From contig CAWCZY010000003.1 of the NCBI GenBank assembly GCA_963800215.1, positions 62,001-126,000 on the forward strand: DNA of 64,000 bases. The letters are read 5' to 3'. Source of the DNA: JAJPKK01 sp963800215. GTDB lineage: Bacteria > Pseudomonadota > Alphaproteobacteria > Rhizobiales > Xanthobacteraceae. Under the pieces are notes generated by a model, which had not been told where the DNA came from, did no database searches, and saw only the letters and a program-made list of their open reading frames with translations. The translations under genes and the position numbers were made by a program. This document shows, piece after piece, positions 1 through 9,221 of the stretch. Every line of letters begins with the position of its first letter. Position 1 is the first letter of the stretch.

Positions 1-332
1 GCGACCCAGGCCACGAAGCAAAGCTGGAAGGCACGGGCGTCCAGCGTGGCGAAGATATCACCGAGATGATCATGCGAGGGCGTGCCGTTCACATAGGGCC
101 GAAACCGCCGCAGCAGCTCGATCTTCCGCTCGCCAAATCGCGCTATGTCGGTGAACGTCTCCGCCCCCGCAAGGACCGCAAGAAGTATCAATAAAAGCAC
201 TTCCGGCAGCGGATAATCCACCTTGCCGGCCTGACGATGATCCGGCAAGTCCTTGAAATAGTGAAGAAAGCTCGTCGTCTCCGCAATCGCTGCAAACTGT
301 GTCCCGTTGGGATCCATCGCCGTGCTCCACAT
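1..332 (-). CDS. ISAs1 family transposase, N-terminal part, runs off the left edge
   Basis: Reading leftward from an ATG at 332 (a second in-frame ATG is at 317), the frame stays open to base 1, giving about 110 residues. It contains FKDLPDHRQAGKVDYPL, then LLLILLAVLAGAETFTDIARF and later SHDHLGDIFATLD. These are the conserved N-terminal segments of ISAs1 (H-repeat associated) DDE transposases, which cut and paste their own element. The catalytic DDE core lies beyond the window. Because the gene is cut by the edge, whether it is intact cannot be told. Confidence 0.85.
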   Translation of the reverse strand, partial: MWSTAMDPNGTQFAAIAETTSFLHYFKDLPDHRQAGKVDYPLPEVLLLILLAVLAGAETFTDIARFGERKIELLRRFRPYVNGTPSHDHLGDIFATLDARAFQLCFVAWV

Positions 333-403
333 GCGAATCAGTGGATCACAACAGATTCAGCACTTCAGCCCTTTGTCACGGAACTCTTCACCCGATTACC
401 CTG
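1..403 (-). mobile_element. ISAs1-type insertion sequence, partial (one end only)
   Basis: The left edge holds one end of an insertion sequence. It contains the start of an ISAs1-type transposase gene reading leftward. The element probably ends near base 403, where the outward-facing sequence (minus strand) begins CAGGGTAATCGGGTGAAGAG, a form typical of ISAs1-family terminal repeats. The other end, the second inverted repeat and the target duplication lie outside the window, so the exact boundary is inferred. Confidence 0.6.
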
Positions 404-422
404 TGCAGGATGCGGTCTGCCC

Positions 423-451
423 TTGACGGCACGCCCGCCGCACCCCATTGC
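423..451 (+). promoter_or_regulatory. candidate sigma-70 promoter of rnpB
   Basis: A good -35 box TTGACG (423-428) is followed after 17 bases by CATTGC (446-451), a weak -10. This would place the start about base 458, where the P1 helix of RNase P RNA begins. It lies just outside the putative IS end, so rnpB would keep its own promoter. Prediction by eye only. Confidence 0.4.
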
Positions 452-457
452 TGCGGG

Positions 458-887
458 GTCAGTCGGCCGGACGGCCGCTCCGGCAATGGCCGAAAGGTCG
501 CCGGGGAGGAAAGTCCGGGCTCCATGGACATACGGTGCCGGATAACGTCCGGCGGGGGCGACCCCAGGGACAGTGCCACAGAAAACAAACCGCCACGGCG
601 CGTTGCCTCTCGCAGCGTCAGCCGCGGCAAGGGTGAAATGGTGCGGTAAGAGCGCACCGCGTGTGCGGCGACGCAGACGGCATGGCAAACCCCACCGGGA
701 GCAAAACCGAATAGGGGCGGCGTGGGACGCATCGTCGCGAGGCGGGGCGTTCCAGATAGGTGTCCAAATCCTGCCGTCCGGGTAGGTTGCTCGAAGCGCC
801 GGGCAACCGGCGTTCCAGAGGAATGGCCGTCACGCACAAGGCATCCGCCTTGCGCCACACAGAACCCGGCTTACAGGCCGGCTGATT
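458..887 (+). ncRNA. rnpB: RNase P RNA, class A
   Basis: This is the catalytic RNA of RNase P, which trims the 5' leader of pre-tRNAs together with the RnpA protein. Diagnostic conserved pieces are in order: GAGGAAAGTCCGGGCTCC near 506-523, ACAGAAAACAAACCGCC near 578-594, AAGGGTGAAA and GGTAAGAGCGCACCGC near 630-660, GCAAACCCCACCGGGAGCAA near 683-704 followed by AACCGAATAG. The ends pair as helix P1: AGTCGGCC at 461-468 with GGCCGGCT at 876-883. About 430 nt is normal for alphaproteobacteria. The ends are estimated from pairing. Confidence 0.95.
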
Positions 888-892
888 TGTAA

Positions 893-935
893 GGGGGCTC
901 GGCGGCATCACCGCCGGGCCCCCGCCAATTTTCGG
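893..935 (+). terminator. rho-independent terminator of rnpB
   Basis: A 13-bp stem with one G-T wobble (GGGGGCTCGGCGG against CCGCCGGGCCCCC, loop CATCA) lies six bases after the RNase P RNA and is followed by a short T-rich stretch (AATTTT). Confidence 0.75.
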
Positions 936-963
936 ATCACCTCGACGGGCGGATCACGGCGTC

Positions 964-2223
964 TCACCGCACATGCGCCGGCCTCGCGTTGCCGTAGGTG
1001 ACGCGGTAGATGGCGCCGTTCCAATCGTCGGAGACGAGCAGCGAGCCGTCCCTCATCATGGCGACGTCGACGGGGCGGCCGAGATAGGCGTTGCCGGCCA
1101 GGAAGCCGGTCAGGAACGGCTCGACCGACCGGACGCTGCCGTCGCGGTTGAGCCTCACCACCACCACGTCGGCGCCGGTCTTGACCGTCTTGTTCCAGGA
1201 GCCGTGGCGGGCGACGAAGATCGCGTTCCTGTAGTCCGGCGGGAACATGGTGCCGGTGTAGAACCGCAGGCCGAGCACGCCCGCATGCGGTCCCATCTTG
1301 GCGACCGGCGGCACGTAATTGCCGCAGGACTGGCCCCAGCCGAATTCCTGGTCGGGGATATCGCCCTCGTAACAATAGGGCGCGCCGAAATGCTGCCCGG
1401 GCCTGATCACCCGGTTGAGCTCGTCATTGGGCAGCTCTTCCGAGAGCCAATCCCGGCCATTGTCGGTGAAATAGAGATCTTTGGTCGCAGGATTCCAGTC
1501 GAAGCCCAGGCTGTAGCGCACGCCCTGCGCCAGCACCTCGGCGCCGGTGCCGTCGAGATTGATCCGGCGGATCTGGCCGTAGGTATCGGGCGCGATGCAG
1601 TTGTTGCAGGGAAGGCCGACCGACACGTAGAGCCTGTCGTCCGGCCCGATGCCGATGAACCTCCAGCCGTTGGCCTCGTCCTTGGGCAGATCGTCGTAGA
1701 TGACGATCGGCGGCGCGGGATCGTCGAGATGGTCCTCGACATGCTCGATCTTGGAAATCTGCGACAGCTCGGCGATGTAGAGGGTGCCGTCCAGGTAGGC
1801 GAGCCCGTTGGGCCGGTGCAGGCCCGACGCGACGACCTTCACCTCGGGCCGGCCGTCCTTGCTGACGACGGCATAGACCTTGTCGAGCAGGCTGGTGCCG
1901 GCGAACACCGTGCCCCTGTCGCCGACGCGCAGCGACCGCGCATTGGCGACGCCGCCGGCATAGACCTCGATCTTGAAGCCCCTGGGCAGCTTGAGCGCGT
2001 TGATCGGCAGCTTGTCCACGGCGGTCGGCTGGGAGGGCCCGGCCAGCGGCGCGAGCCTCATCGCGGCTTCGGTGTCGGGACGCCCGCTCAGCGGGGATCC
2101 CCGCGGCGGCACAGCCGGCCGCTGCTGGGAAAGGGCAGGCTCACCGAGGCAGAAAAGCACCGCAATGCCGGCGGCGGCCATAACGCAACTCTTCAGGGCC
2201 GAACTTAACCTGACGGTGGGCAT
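964..2223 (-). CDS. secreted PQQ-type sugar (sorbosone) dehydrogenase-like beta-propeller protein
   Basis: About 419 residues from the ATG at 2223 (MPTVRLSS). The upstream ATG at 2298 lies inside livF, so the shorter start is preferred. The N-terminus is a signal peptide ending near ALSQQ, so the protein is periplasmic. The body has the glucose/sorbosone dehydrogenase propeller signatures: LPRGFKIEVYAGGVANARSL, HRPNGLAYLDGTLYIAE, YFTDNGRDWLSEELPNDELN, FVARHGSWNKT and the C-terminal GSLLVSDDWNGAIYRV. Such enzymes oxidise sugars or aldehydes, usually with PQQ. Neither the cofactor nor the substrate is proved here. It follows livF by 40 bases and may be the last gene of that operon. Confidence 0.85.
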   Translation of the reverse strand: MPTVRLSSALKSCVMAAAGIAVLFCLGEPALSQQRPAVPPRGSPLSGRPDTEAAMRLAPLAGPSQPTAVDKLPINALKLPRGFKIEVYAGGVANARSLRVGDRGTVFAGTSLLDKVYAVVSKDGRPEVKVVASGLHRPNGLAYLDGTLYIAELSQISKIEHVEDHLDDPAPPIVIYDDLPKDEANGWRFIGIGPDDRLYVSVGLPCNNCIAPDTYGQIRRINLDGTGAEVLAQGVRYSLGFDWNPATKDLYFTDNGRDWLSEELPNDELNRVIRPGQHFGAPYCYEGDIPDQEFGWGQSCGNYVPPVAKMGPHAGVLGLRFYTGTMFPPDYRNAIFVARHGSWNKTVKTGADVVVVRLNRDGSVRSVEPFLTGFLAGNAYLGRPVDVAMMRDGSLLVSDDWNGAIYRVTYGNARPAHVR

Positions 2224-2263
2224 CACACCTCGGCGCGACCGCCACCCCGCCACGATCCCGCGC

Positions 2264-2975
2264 TCAGAATACGCCAAGATACTGGCGCAAATCGACATTT
2301 TTCTCGCGCAGCACCGCGGCGCCGGCGGCGATCGCGACCTCGCCGCTGTTCAGGATCACGATGTCGTCGGCGATGTCGAACACCAGCTTGGGGTTCTGCT
2401 CCACCAGCACGATCGACAGGCCGCTCTCCTTGAGGGTGCGGATGGTCGCCATCACCTCGGCGACGATCTGCGGGGCGAGCCCCTCGGACGGCTCGTCCAT
2501 CAGGAGAACGCGCGGATTGGCCATCAGCGCGCGGCCGATCGCGAGCATCTGCTGCTCGCCGCCGGACAGGTACGCCGCCATCTGCCGGGAGCGCTCGCGC
2601 AGCCGCGGGAACATCGAAAACACCGTATCGGTCGTCCATGCGGACCGGCCGCCGCGGACCTCGCCGCGCCGGGCGGCGACGATGAGGTTCTCGTGCACCG
2701 TCAGGCTCTTGAAGATGCGGCGGCCCTGGGGAACCAGCGCCACGCCGTGGGCGGCGATCGATTCCGGCGGCAGCCGCGTCACCGCGGCGCCGAACACGGT
2801 GACGGTTCCGGCGCGCGGCGGCAGCAGCCCGACCGTCACGTTCATGCAGGTCGACTTGCCGGCGCCGTTGCGGCCGAGGAGGCCGAGCAGGCGACCCTGC
2901 CCGAGCGCGAACGAGACCTTGTGGAGCACGCTGCTGTCGCCATAGAAGGCGTCGACCTCGCGGAGCTCCAGCGCG

Positions 2976-2986
<11 letters not shown>
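2264..2986 (-). CDS. livF: branched-chain amino acid type ABC transporter ATP-binding protein LivF
   Basis: 240 residues, the usual size of LivF. Walker A is GRNGAGKST near residue 38, the ABC signature LSGGEQQMLAIGRAL near 140 and Walker B VLLMDEPSEGLAP near 160, followed by the H-loop region VLVEQN. It energises uptake with LivG through the LivH/LivM pore at the inner face of the membrane. The start overlaps the end of livG by 11 bases, so the two are translated together. The substrate class (branched-chain amino acids, amides or aromatic acids) is not fixed by the ATPases. Confidence 0.93.
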
Positions 2987-3709
<723 letters not shown>

Positions 3710-3713
<4 letters not shown>

Positions 3714-4747
3714 GGCCGGTCTCCCCGCGATGCCGGCGTGGTCATTTGCGGCGTGGTCTTTTGTGGAGCGGTCTTCTGCGGCGTCTTTGCGCGCCGCCAC
3801 GCCCAGCGCCACAGCCGCGCCGAGCCGGGAACCAGCCCCTCCGGCATGAAGGTGATGATGGCGACGAAGATCAAGCCGAGCACCATGTTCCAGCGCACCA
3901 CATAGGCGCTCACCACGTTTTTCATGATGACGACGATGGCCGCGCCCACGATCGGGCCGGCGAGGGTCGCGGTGCCGCCGGAGATCACCATCAGCAGCAC
4001 CTCGGCCGAGGTCTGCAGCGCCGCGATCTGCGGGCTGATGAACTGGTTGTAATAGACGAACAGGATGCCGGCGATGCCGGACCAGAAGCCGGAAAACAGG
4101 AAGGCGAGAAACCGGATCAGCCAGACATTGTAGCCGAGCGCGGTCATGCGCCTCGCCTGGTCGCGCGCGCCGCGCAGGCTGGCGCCGAACGGCGATCGCA
4201 CGAACAGCGCCATGGTGGCGAGTGCGAGGAGGAAGACGACGAGGGTCGCGAAATAGAACGATTGGGCGCCGGCGAGGCTGATGCCGAACGGCGCCGGCCG
4301 CGTCGATACGTTGACGCCGTTGTCGCCATTGGTGAGGTTCGCCCAGCGATAGGCGATGCCCCACAGGATCTGCCCCAGCGCCAGCGTGATCATGAGAAAG
4401 CCGATGCCGGTCGCGCGCAGGGCGAGCACCGCGAACACCGCCGACACCACGAGCGTGACGCCGACTGCCGCGACATCGGCAGCGAGATGTCCTTGCCCCG
4501 CCTGGAGCATCAGTGCCGTCGTATATCCTGCGACCGCGAACAGCCCGGCATGGCCGAGCGACACCAGGCCGCCATAGCCGACCAGCACGTTGAGGGCGAG
4601 GGCGAATACCGCAAACAGCAGGATCTGGCTCGCGACATTGATGTAATAGGCATTGCCGACCCATGCCGGCAGCGTCGCCAACAGGGCCAGCGCGATCACG
4701 AGCAACGCGACACCCGGAGCCGCGCGCCGCGTGACCGGCGCGCTCAT
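3710..4747 (-). CDS. livM: branched-chain amino acid type ABC transporter permease LivM
   Basis: 345 residues, strongly hydrophobic, with about eight to ten membrane spans. The LivM signature LNVLVGYGGLVSLGHAGLF is near residues 53-71 and GATLAGPIVGAA-type sequence (TATLAGPIVGAAIVVIMKNV) near 265-285. It forms the inner-membrane pore with LivH. The last 30 residues are Thr/Pro/Gln/Lys-rich (KTAPQKTTPQMTTP), an extra cytoplasmic tail not needed for transport. It overlaps both neighbours by 4 bases. Confidence 0.93.
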
Positions 4748-5604
4748 AGGGTGCCCTTGCCGAACAATCCCTGCGGCCGCAGCACCAGCACCACCAGCAT
4801 CGGCAGGAACAGGATGACGTAGGCGAGGTCGGGAAACATCGCCTGGCCGAAATTATAGAGGAACCCGATGATGAAGCTGCCGACCAGCGCGCCGAGCAGG
4901 CTGCCGGTGCCGCCCAGGATCACGACGATGAGGGCGAGCGGCAGCATTTCGGCATCGAGCCCGGGATAGACCGACAGGTAGGGCGCGCCGATCACGCCGC
5001 CGAACGCCGCGAGCGCAGCACCGAGCCCGAACACCAGCGTGAACAGGAGCGACACCGGAATACCGACGACGCGGGCGATCGGCGCATCGTCGACGCCGGC
5101 GCGGATCATCGCGCCGAGCCGCGTCCAATCGACCAGCAGCCACAGCGCGACGGCGACGGCGACGGCAATGACGACGATCGCCAGCCGATAGATCGGGAAG
5201 TACAGGCCGGCGAACTGCACCGCGCCACGCAAATCCGGCGGCGGCGGCGGCTGCCAGGGGTCGCCGGTCCAAATCATCAGGCAGAGGTCGGCGACGATGA
5301 AGGACAGCCCGAGGGTGAGCAGCACCTGGGCGAGTTCCTGGCCGGCCAGGCGCCGCAGCAGCAGGCGTTCGATGGCCGCGCCGATCACCGCCATGGCGGC
5401 ACCGCTCGCCAGCGCCGCCACCCAGAAGTTGACCTGGTGGTTGAGCAGCGAGACGCCGAAATAAGCCCCCAGCATGAAGAACGAGCCGTGCATCAGATTG
5501 GGGATGCGCATCAGGCCGAAGATCAGGGAAAAGCCGGCCGAGAGCAGGAACAGCAGCCCGCCGAGGGCGATGCTGTTCACCGCGAGGGTAATCCACAGTG
5601 TCAT
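4744..5604 (-). CDS. livH: branched-chain amino acid type ABC transporter permease LivH
   Basis: 286 residues from MTLWITLAVNSIALGG at 5604. An earlier in-frame ATG at 5634 exists, but the 5604 start has AGGGGG just upstream. The LivH signature GFSLIFGLMRIPNLMHGSFFMLGAY is spread over residues 20-44 and GGTGSLLGALVGSF over 231-244. It is the partner permease of LivM. First gene of the permease-ATPase set; the binding-protein gene lies upstream, separated by a palindromic repeat. Confidence 0.93.
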   Translation of the reverse strand: MTLWITLAVNSIALGGLLFLLSAGFSLIFGLMRIPNLMHGSFFMLGAYFGVSLLNHQVNFWVAALASGAAMAVIGAAIERLLLRRLAGQELAQVLLTLGLSFIVADLCLMIWTGDPWQPPPPPDLRGAVQFAGLYFPIYRLAIVVIAVAVAVALWLLVDWTRLGAMIRAGVDDAPIARVVGIPVSLLFTLVFGLGAALAAFGGVIGAPYLSVYPGLDAEMLPLALIVVILGGTGSLLGALVGSFIIGFLYNFGQAMFPDLAYVILFLPMLVVLVLRPQGLFGKGTL

Positions 5605-5631
5605 GACCGCCCCCTGAGAGCGCGAACCCGA

Positions 5632-5757
5632 CACTCCGTGTCATGGCCCGCGAAAGCGGGGCATCCAGTAACCCCCATGCCGTCGATGGAACTCATGCCG
5701 CGCCAAAACCGCAGTCCGGTGGTTACTGAATCGCCCGGTCGAGCCGGGCGATGACAA
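5632..5757. repeat. palindromic intergenic repeat between binding-protein and permease genes
   Basis: The segment starts TGTCATGGCCCGCGAAAGCG and ends TCGAGCCGGGCGATGACA. It holds nested inverted pieces, such as CATCCAGTAACC with GGTTACTGAAT, and CGCCCGG with CCGGGCG. This form (GTCAT at one end, ATGAC at the other) recurs at 34320, 41566 and 63718 and resembles mobile palindromic elements common between genes in Bradyrhizobium relatives. It may set the expression ratio between the binding protein and the permeases. Confidence 0.6.
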
Positions 5758-5793
5758 CAATGGGATACTGCTTCAGAGCATGGTGCGGAGCGC

Positions 5794-7047
5794 TCACGGC
5801 TCCAAATACCTGGCCGGCGGTGCGTCGCGGGCGTAGACCGGCGCCGCCAGGAACGCCTTCTCGTCGTAGGTCCAGAACTGGCTCACATCGGGATAGCGCT
5901 TGATCACGGTGTTGACGAGCCGGCCGTCCTTGCGCTCGCATTTGCGGATGAAGACATCGCCGACGACGTTGCCGAGATGGTCGAACTTGACCGGGCCGCG
6001 CGGGGTATCGGCGAGCGTCACCTTGTGCAGCGCCTCGGCGAAAGCCTTGCCGTCGTCGGCCTTGCCGCCGAGACTCTCGATCGCCGCCTCGACGCATTGG
6101 CCGGCGACATACATGCCGGCGGAATAACCGCCGGGCAGCACGTTATAGTCCTTCTGCATGGCGGCGACGAAGCGCTTGTTGCTGGGCGAATCGAAATCGG
6201 CCGAATACCAAGCCGCCGAAACCACGCCGACGGCTTCGTCGCCCAGGCTGCGCAGCAGCGCATCGTCCATGCCGGTCCAGCCGGCGAGCAGCGGAATCTT
6301 CCCCTTGAGGCCGAGGTCGGCATAGCTGCGCATGAACTTGACCGGGTTGGATCCGGCGAAGCCGTCGAATACGCAGTCGACATTGCCGATCTGGGCGATA
6401 TAGGGGGTGTAGTCCGGCGTCACCAAAGGCGGCCACAGTTTCTTGACGACCTTGCCGCCGTTTTCCTCGAACACGCGCTGGAAGCCGGACACCTGCTCGT
6501 AGCCGAAAGCGATGTCCTCGGAGATCGTCGCCGCGCGCTTGTATTTGAGTTCCTTCGCCGCGTAGTCGCCGATGGCGTGGCAGCACTGCGCCGAGGTCGC
6601 CGACGGGCGGATGACGAACGGGTTGGCCTTGCGCTGCGTCACGTCCTCCGCCGCCGCGAGGCTGATCAGCGGGGTCGCGTTGTCGCGGACATAGTCGGTG
6701 ATCGCCAGCAATTCGAATGCCGCGAGCGGCCCGAGGATGACGTTGACCTTGTCGCGTTCGATCAGTTCCTGCGCCTTGGTCCTGGCGCCGGCCGGGTTGC
6801 CGCCGGTATCGGCCGAGATGAAGTCGATCTTGCGGCCGGCGAGCGTGTTGGCTTTCTCCTTGAGGAAGACGGCAAGCCCCTGCTCCATCTGGATGCCGCC
6901 CTGGGCGAGCGGACCGGTCTTGACCGTGAGCAGGCCGATCTTGAACGGCGCCGCCTGGGCGATCGCCGGGGCGAAGCCGAACCCCGCCGCGGCCGCGCCG
7001 GCCGCGCCAGCCGCCAAAAAGGTGCGACGATCGAGCTTGCGAGACAT
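5794..7047 (-). CDS. periplasmic amino-acid type (Leu/Ile/Val-binding family) ABC substrate-binding protein
   Basis: 417 residues from MSRKLDRRTFLAAGAAG at 7047, preceded by GGAGGATCGCC. The twin-arginine motif RRTFL followed by an Ala-rich hydrophobic stretch and AIAQA indicates export by Tat. The mature part is a type I periplasmic binding fold (FKIGLLTVKTGPLAQGG, then GPLAAFELLAITDYVRDNATPLIS), as in LivK/AmiC-like proteins. It hands a small substrate to the LivHMGF importer encoded downstream on the same strand. The ligand may be an amide or aromatic acid rather than leucine; sequence alone does not decide. Confidence 0.9.
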   Translation of the reverse strand: MSRKLDRRTFLAAGAAGAAAAGFGFAPAIAQAAPFKIGLLTVKTGPLAQGGIQMEQGLAVFLKEKANTLAGRKIDFISADTGGNPAGARTKAQELIERDKVNVILGPLAAFELLAITDYVRDNATPLISLAAAEDVTQRKANPFVIRPSATSAQCCHAIGDYAAKELKYKRAATISEDIAFGYEQVSGFQRVFEENGGKVVKKLWPPLVTPDYTPYIAQIGNVDCVFDGFAGSNPVKFMRSYADLGLKGKIPLLAGWTGMDDALLRSLGDEAVGVVSAAWYSADFDSPSNKRFVAAMQKDYNVLPGGYSAGMYVAGQCVEAAIESLGGKADDGKAFAEALHKVTLADTPRGPVKFDHLGNVVGDVFIRKCERKDGRLVNTVIKRYPDVSQFWTYDEKAFLAAPVYARDAPPARYLEP

Positions 7048-7300
7048 GGCGATCCTCCCGGCGTCCCGAACAGGACGTTTTGTTTTGCAATTTCTTTGAT
7101 TCGACGCACGATCTTGCCCGAACACGCGCCGGCGGCCACGCGCGGGCCGCTTCGGCGCGCATCATCGGCCAACGCCGACGAAGTTGTAAAGCCGAGGCCT
7201 TCCGACTCTCTGGGGCAAATGGCCGCTCGCACCGGGACGGGGCGGCCCGGTGCATGTGCCGGAAGCGAAGCAGCCGGTCCTTGCGCGGGCCGCCCGGGCC

Positions 7301-8449
7301 TCAATACAGCGGCGGGATCTGACCGATCTTGACCGGCCCGAGATAAGCGACGCCGTCGACGAGACGCAGCAGCATCTTGATCGCCGGCTGCCCCTCGAGC
7401 TCGGTCTGCCGGCCACCGACAGCGGCGGCACCGATGGCGGCGGCGCCCCCGCCGGCGGCGCCGGTATTGCCGCGCAGCATATTGCCGAGACCCGGCATCA
7501 GCCGGTCGAGGCCCGGCGCCAGCTTGTCGAGGGTCTCCTGCGGCACCGCCCGCGCCAGCATGCGGTCGACTCCCATCACCTGCAGCAGCTTGCCGAAATT
7601 GATGACGCTGAGCTGAACTTCGCCATTGAGGGTGCCGCGCGGCGTCAGCGTGAGCTGTCCGGCCGCGGTGGTGACCAGGTCGCCCTGCTGGAACCTCGCG
7701 CCGGTCAACTCCAGCCGGCCGTTGGCGGCCTGGAGCTCGCGCAGCTTGGCGGCGATCGGCTTCGGCGTGAAATCCCCGATCCCGCGCAACACGCCTTCGA
7801 TGTGGGCATCGGTCGAGGCCGCGGCATAGCTGCCCATCGACGGCGACGTGAAATGGGTGAAGTCCAGCGAGAAATCGAGCGCCGGATTTTCGGCGGTGGA
7901 ATCGGCAGCACGGCGGACATGGAATTCCAGGTGATCGGCCGACGCGAGGGCGGAGGCATTACTCGCCGTGAGGCCCGGCTTGTCGACCACGATCGACAGC
8001 CGCTGCGACGACACCGGCAGTCCGCGCAGGCTCGCCTGGGCGAGCGTCCACTTCATCGTCATGGCGGGATCGCCGCCGGTCGGCCCCATCGTCATCGGTC
8101 CGGAAATCTCGCCGATCAGCAGGGTGGGATCCCAGACTTGCGCGACCGCCATGAGATCTTCGGCGCGCAGCGTCAGCGCCGTGCCGTGATCCTCGACCAG
8201 CGGATCGCGGCAATGCATTTCGATACGGAAGGGGTAGCCGCCGAAGCTCTCCTCGCCGCAGCGATAGATGCGCCCGGCACTCGCTTCCCGGCTGCGCCAT
8301 TCGTCAAGGGAGGCCTGCGCCTTGCCCGCGGAATAATACCAGAAGCCGGACCAGGCGGCCGCCAGCAGCACGAGACCGATCGTCGGCAGGGCGATCAGCC
8401 AAGTCCTCGAACGGCCTTGGTGTTGCATGGCCATTTCTTGCCTGTTCAC
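7301..8449 (-). CDS. DUF2125 domain protein, membrane anchored
   Basis: 382 residues. One transmembrane segment near residues 17-38 (TWLIALPTIGLVLLAAAWSG) is followed by the DUF2125 start YYSAGKAQASLDEWRSREA and the conserved CGEESFGGYPFRIEMHC. A Gly/Ala-rich linker (NTGAAGGGAAAIGAAAVGG) lies near the C-terminus before a last conserved block. The family is widespread in alphaproteobacteria, lies in the envelope and has no assigned reaction. The gene diverges from a gamma-glutamylcyclotransferase gene, an arrangement I recognise from Bradyrhizobium relatives. The 253 bases between it and the binding-protein gene upstream (7048-7300) show no gene. Confidence 0.85.
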   Translation of the reverse strand: MNRQEMAMQHQGRSRTWLIALPTIGLVLLAAAWSGFWYYSAGKAQASLDEWRSREASAGRIYRCGEESFGGYPFRIEMHCRDPLVEDHGTALTLRAEDLMAVAQVWDPTLLIGEISGPMTMGPTGGDPAMTMKWTLAQASLRGLPVSSQRLSIVVDKPGLTASNASALASADHLEFHVRRAADSTAENPALDFSLDFTHFTSPSMGSYAAASTDAHIEGVLRGIGDFTPKPIAAKLRELQAANGRLELTGARFQQGDLVTTAAGQLTLTPRGTLNGEVQLSVINFGKLLQVMGVDRMLARAVPQETLDKLAPGLDRLMPGLGNMLRGNTGAAGGGAAAIGAAAVGGRQTELEGQPAIKMLLRLVDGVAYLGPVKIGQIPPLY

Positions 8450-8543
8450 GCTGTCTCCTCGGGTTTGCTGCGATCTTGCGCTGCCCCCAACCGGCTGTTA
8501 GGCGGGGAACCAGGGCCGCTGTCAACGCCCTTGCCGCAATTTA

Positions 8544-9155
8544 ATGCCACTGTCATCTCCGGCTCAGATGCCTGTCTTTACCGTCCCGGCCAACGAAGAT
8601 CTCTGGGTGTTCGGCTACGGCTCGCTGATGTGGCGGCCCGGTTTCGAGCACCTGGAACGCATCCCCGCGCGATTGACCGGCCTCCACCGGGGGCTGTGCG
8701 TGTATTCCTTCGTTCATCGCGGGACGCCCGAGAAGCCCGGCCTCGTGCTCGGTCTCGACCTCGGCGGCGCCTGCCGCGGCATCGCCTACCGGGTTGCCGC
8801 CGGCCGCCGCGACGCGACCATCGCGTATCTGCGGGGGCGCGAGCAGGTCACCATGGTCTATCGCGAAATCATGCGGCAGGTCACGCTTGCGAGCCACCCG
8901 GCCCGGGCCGTCACCGCACTCGTCTACGTGGTCGATCGCAGCCATCCTCAATATGCCGGGCGCCTCGATCTCGAGCGCCAGCTCCATCTGGTACGCCAGG
9001 GACATGGCCGATCCGGGGCAAACCTCGATTATGTCCTCTCCACCGTCGCGGAGATCGAGGCCCAGGGCTGCCGGGATGCGGGGCTGCACCGGCTCGCGGA
9101 GCTCCTGCGCGGTGGCCACGGGCACGAGCGCCGACACAGGCCGCAGGACGGGTGA
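8544..9155 (+). CDS. gamma-glutamylcyclotransferase, ChaC-like
   Basis: Up to 203 residues; the second in-frame ATG at 8568 (MPVFTVP) is an equally good start, since neither has a clear ribosome site. The family's glycine loop VFGYGSLMWRPGFE is near residues 22-35, followed by RLTGLHRGLCVYSFVHRGTPEKPGLVLGL in the ChaC pattern. ChaC enzymes cut glutathione to 5-oxoproline and Cys-Gly in the cytoplasm. The acidic catalytic region corresponds to YLRGREQVTMVYRE near residues 94-107. Transcribed divergently from the DUF2125 gene. Confidence 0.88.
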   Translation: MPLSSPAQMPVFTVPANEDLWVFGYGSLMWRPGFEHLERIPARLTGLHRGLCVYSFVHRGTPEKPGLVLGLDLGGACRGIAYRVAAGRRDATIAYLRGREQVTMVYREIMRQVTLASHPARAVTALVYVVDRSHPQYAGRLDLERQLHLVRQGHGRSGANLDYVLSTVAEIEAQGCRDAGLHRLAELLRGGHGHERRHRPQDG

Positions 9156-9221
9156 CGGCGGTGGGACATTTGCGTGTTCATTCCGTGGCGGTGCCGTGGA
9201 CCGAACGCGGAACGGGTGTGT

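Noticed and set aside
973..2208. 411-codon frame on the plus strand opposite the sorbosone-dehydrogenase-like gene
   Set aside because: The minus-strand gene has a signal peptide and propeller motifs. The plus-strand product is a low-complexity string of His/Arg/Val/Gly without domains, a shadow of GC-rich codons.
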